From assembly GCA_900541395.1 (NCBI GenBank), contig UQJT01000053.1:1-13758 (forward strand): a stretch of 13,758 bases of DNA. The letters run 5' to 3'. This DNA is from an uncultured Desulfovibrio sp. GTDB lineage: Bacteria; Desulfobacterota; Desulfovibrionia; Desulfovibrionales; Desulfovibrionaceae. A program made the position numbers and the translations under genes. The notes under the pieces were generated by a model, which saw only the letters and a list, made by a program, of their open reading frames with translations, did no database searches and was not told where the DNA came from. Shown here piece after piece: positions 12,414 through 13,758 of the stretch. How positions within the stretch are numbered: the stretch's first letter is position 1; every line of letters starts with the position of its first letter.

Positions 12414-13292
12414 ATGATGCTGGCGGCGGTAAAAATCACCTTTTTGGCCGGATTGGCGCTGACCGGTTTCGATTCGGTTCCCACTGCCGACGGCGAGCCC
12501 CGGATCGCAGCCGCCGTCGATGTTCAGAACATCACCCCCGCCCCGGGGCCGCTCATTCAGGAAGCCGCGCTCCCGACGGAGCCGAACCCGCCCTCCGCGT
12601 CTCCGACTCTCGTCTCCGTCGCCGCTCCCTCCGCTCCGCTTCCCGAACGCGCGGACGACGTTTCCCCGGCGCGTACCGATATTGTCGCTGAAGCCTCCGG
12701 AGCCGACGATCTCCAGGCCGCTCTGAGTCAGGCTTCCTCCCGCTCGGCCCTGTCCGTACACCATGTATTCGGCACATCCGTGGCCCGGGCGGCCGATCTG
12801 CCTCCCGTGCCCGAAGTGGCGGCTCCGGCCCCCAACGTTCGCCCCATGACGTCGCCCGTAGCCCCGGAGCGCGTGGTTCGCCCCGACGAAATCACGCCCC
12901 AGGCTCCGCCCGCCCCTACGGTGGGTCCCTTTGTCTCGCCCGATTCCGCCGCCCGCAAACAGGCCGAACTCAATCGGCGCGAACAGGAATTGCTGGCCCT
13001 TCAACAGCAGATGGAAAACCGCATGAACGAGCTGCATGGCCTGGAAAACCGTCTTCAGGGCATGTTGCAGGACGCCAATACCGCCCAGGAATCCAAATTT
13101 AAACAACTGGTGGATATGTACGCCAATATGAAGCCTCGTCAGGCGGCTCAAGCCCTGACCAATATGGATGAAAGCATTGCCGTCAAAATTCTGACCGGCA
13201 TGAAAAGCAAGCAGTCCGGTGAAATTTTGTCTTATATGGAGCCCACGCACGCCGCGCGCCTGTCGGAAGTGATGAGCAAAATGCAGATGTAG
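12414..13292 (+). CDS. MotE-like periplasmic flagellar protein (MgtE-N-like domain)
   Basis: A 292-aa protein with an N-terminal hydrophobic anchor or signal segment (MMLAAVKITFLAGLALTGF). It has a long Pro/Ala/Ser-rich, low-complexity linker (about 20-180), a coiled coil (about 181-225, LNRREQELLALQQQMENRM), and a C-terminal MotE/MgtE-N-like helical domain (about 228-292; MYANMKPRQAAQALTNMD, then ILSYMEPTHAARLSEVM). MotE-type proteins are membrane-anchored and assist flagellar motor function; the linker should span the periplasm. Start is uncertain. The ATG at 12414 gives a 19-base gap from fliJ but no good ribosome site. An in-frame ATG at 12318 overlaps fliJ by 77 bases, has AGGCGG upstream, and would add a basic segment before the anchor. 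Family role is known; exact function here is inferred. Confidence 0.8.
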   Translation: MMLAAVKITFLAGLALTGFDSVPTADGEPRIAAAVDVQNITPAPGPLIQEAALPTEPNPPSASPTLVSVAAPSAPLPERADDVSPARTDIVAEASGADDLQAALSQASSRSALSVHHVFGTSVARAADLPPVPEVAAPAPNVRPMTSPVAPERVVRPDEITPQAPPAPTVGPFVSPDSAARKQAELNRREQELLALQQQMENRMNELHGLENRLQGMLQDANTAQESKFKQLVDMYANMKPRQAAQALTNMDESIAVKILTGMKSKQSGEILSYMEPTHAARLSEVMSKMQM

Positions 13293-13374
13293 ACGCAACG
13301 GCGCGGGAATAAAGGCCGGGGCGGGCCTGACGGGCTCCCCCCCCCGCCATGCCGTTGATTGATGCTGTGGAAAA

Positions 13375-13553
13375 GGCGCCCCGATTGAAATCGGGGCGCC
13401 TCAGTCTGGATGACAAACCCCGCGTTGCGGGGTTTGCGCCGTCTAAGCCGCAAAGCGGCTTGACGGAAAGGCACAAAAATCAGTCGATTACGGCGCGGCA
13501 GAGCCGCGACCTACTCCTGATTTTTGGGGCTGCCGACTTTATCGGCAGCCTCA
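13375..13553. repeat. hairpin-array tandem repeat, unit 1 (179 bases)
   Basis: Five inverted repeats in fixed order. A: GGCGCCCCGATT/AATCGGGGCGCC (13375-13400). B: AAACCCCGC/GCGGGGTTT (13415-13435). C: AAGCCGC/GCGGCTT, extended by CCGTC/GACGG (13439-13466). D: AAAAATCAG/CTGATTTTT (13475-13525) enclosing CGCGGC/GCCGCG. E: GGCTGCCGA/TCGGCAGCC (13528-13550). Hairpin D, with A tract and T tract, would work as a terminator in both directions. No other terminator is seen after the MotE-like gene. Confidence 0.93.
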
Positions 13554-13731
13554 GGCGCCCCGATTGAAATCGGGGCGCCTCAGACTGATGACAAACCCCG
13601 CGTTGCGGGGTTTGCGCCGTCTAAGCCGCAAAGCGGCTTGACGGAAAGGCACAAAAATCAGTCGATTACGGCGCGGCAGAGCCGCGACCTACTCCTGATT
13701 TTTGGGGCTGCCGACTTTATCGGCAGCCTCA
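13554..13731. repeat. hairpin-array tandem repeat, unit 2 (178 bases)
   Basis: The same five hairpins in the same order. It differs from unit 1 only by one substitution and one deleted base in the short linker after hairpin A (TCAGTCTGGATGAC in unit 1, TCAGACTGATGAC here). Near identity points to recent duplication or ongoing homogenisation. Confidence 0.93.
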
Positions 13732-13758
13732 GGCGCCCCGATTGAAATCGGGGCGCCT
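13732..13758. repeat. hairpin-array tandem repeat, unit 3 (partial, cut by window end)
   Basis: A third complete copy of hairpin A (13732-13757) followed by one T, after which the window ends. The array probably continues. Confidence 0.85.

Noticed and set aside
13349..13745. Open frames of about 70 aa running through the hairpin repeats, sharing an identical peptide
   Set aside because: The shared peptide is simply the tandem DNA repeat translated; there is no ribosome site, and inverted repeats dominate the sequence.
13375..13758. CRISPR array
   Set aside because: Units are about 179 bases and identical throughout; there are no short repeats alternating with unique spacers and no cas genes.

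Overview
The window (about 13.8 kb, GC-rich apart from one AT-rich leader) looks like chromosome from a motile, anaerobic, Desulfovibrio-like delta-proteobacterium (Desulfovibrionaceae). This is inferred from the AprA/AprB-like flavo-iron-sulfur pair, the sigma-54 promoter in front of fliJ, the fliJ-motE arrangement and the general protein style. No rRNA, tRNA, insertion sequence or CRISPR array is visible.

Left part (1-5570): three minus-strand genes lie in the order cysteine-peptidase-like protein, murJ-type flippase, ispH. They are divergent from a plus-strand panC-metK pair that ends at a textbook terminator. These are housekeeping genes for isoprenoid, envelope, pantothenate and S-adenosylmethionine synthesis. 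Two points stand out: the MurJ-like protein has lost cavity residues found in E. coli MurJ, and the peptidase-like protein is of unknown role.

Middle part (5570-10700), the most interesting: an 818-base gene-free stretch ends in an AT-rich, C-rich/G-poor leader with a likely strong promoter and two orphan Shine-Dalgarno sequences. It precedes a 619-aa flavoprotein and a 75-aa two-cluster ferredoxin. They match the fold and partner arrangement of dissimilatory adenylylsulfate (APS) reductase AprA/AprB, but two of the residues that bind APS are replaced and the AprB tail is absent. After a 634-base structured gap comes an SLC13/DASS-type transporter whose two Ser-Asn-Thr substrate motifs are both altered. 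The three genes may form an uptake-plus-redox module for an unidentified oxyanion, sulfonate or organic acid. The substrate cannot be read from the sequence, and the transporter probably has its own transcript.

Right part (10700-13758): two small proteins of unknown function come first. A sigma-54 promoter then precedes fliJ (flagellar export chaperone) and a MotE-like periplasmic protein. The window ends in a tandem array of about 179-base units, each an ordered set of five hairpins. A third copy begins in the last 27 bases, so the array probably continues beyond the window.
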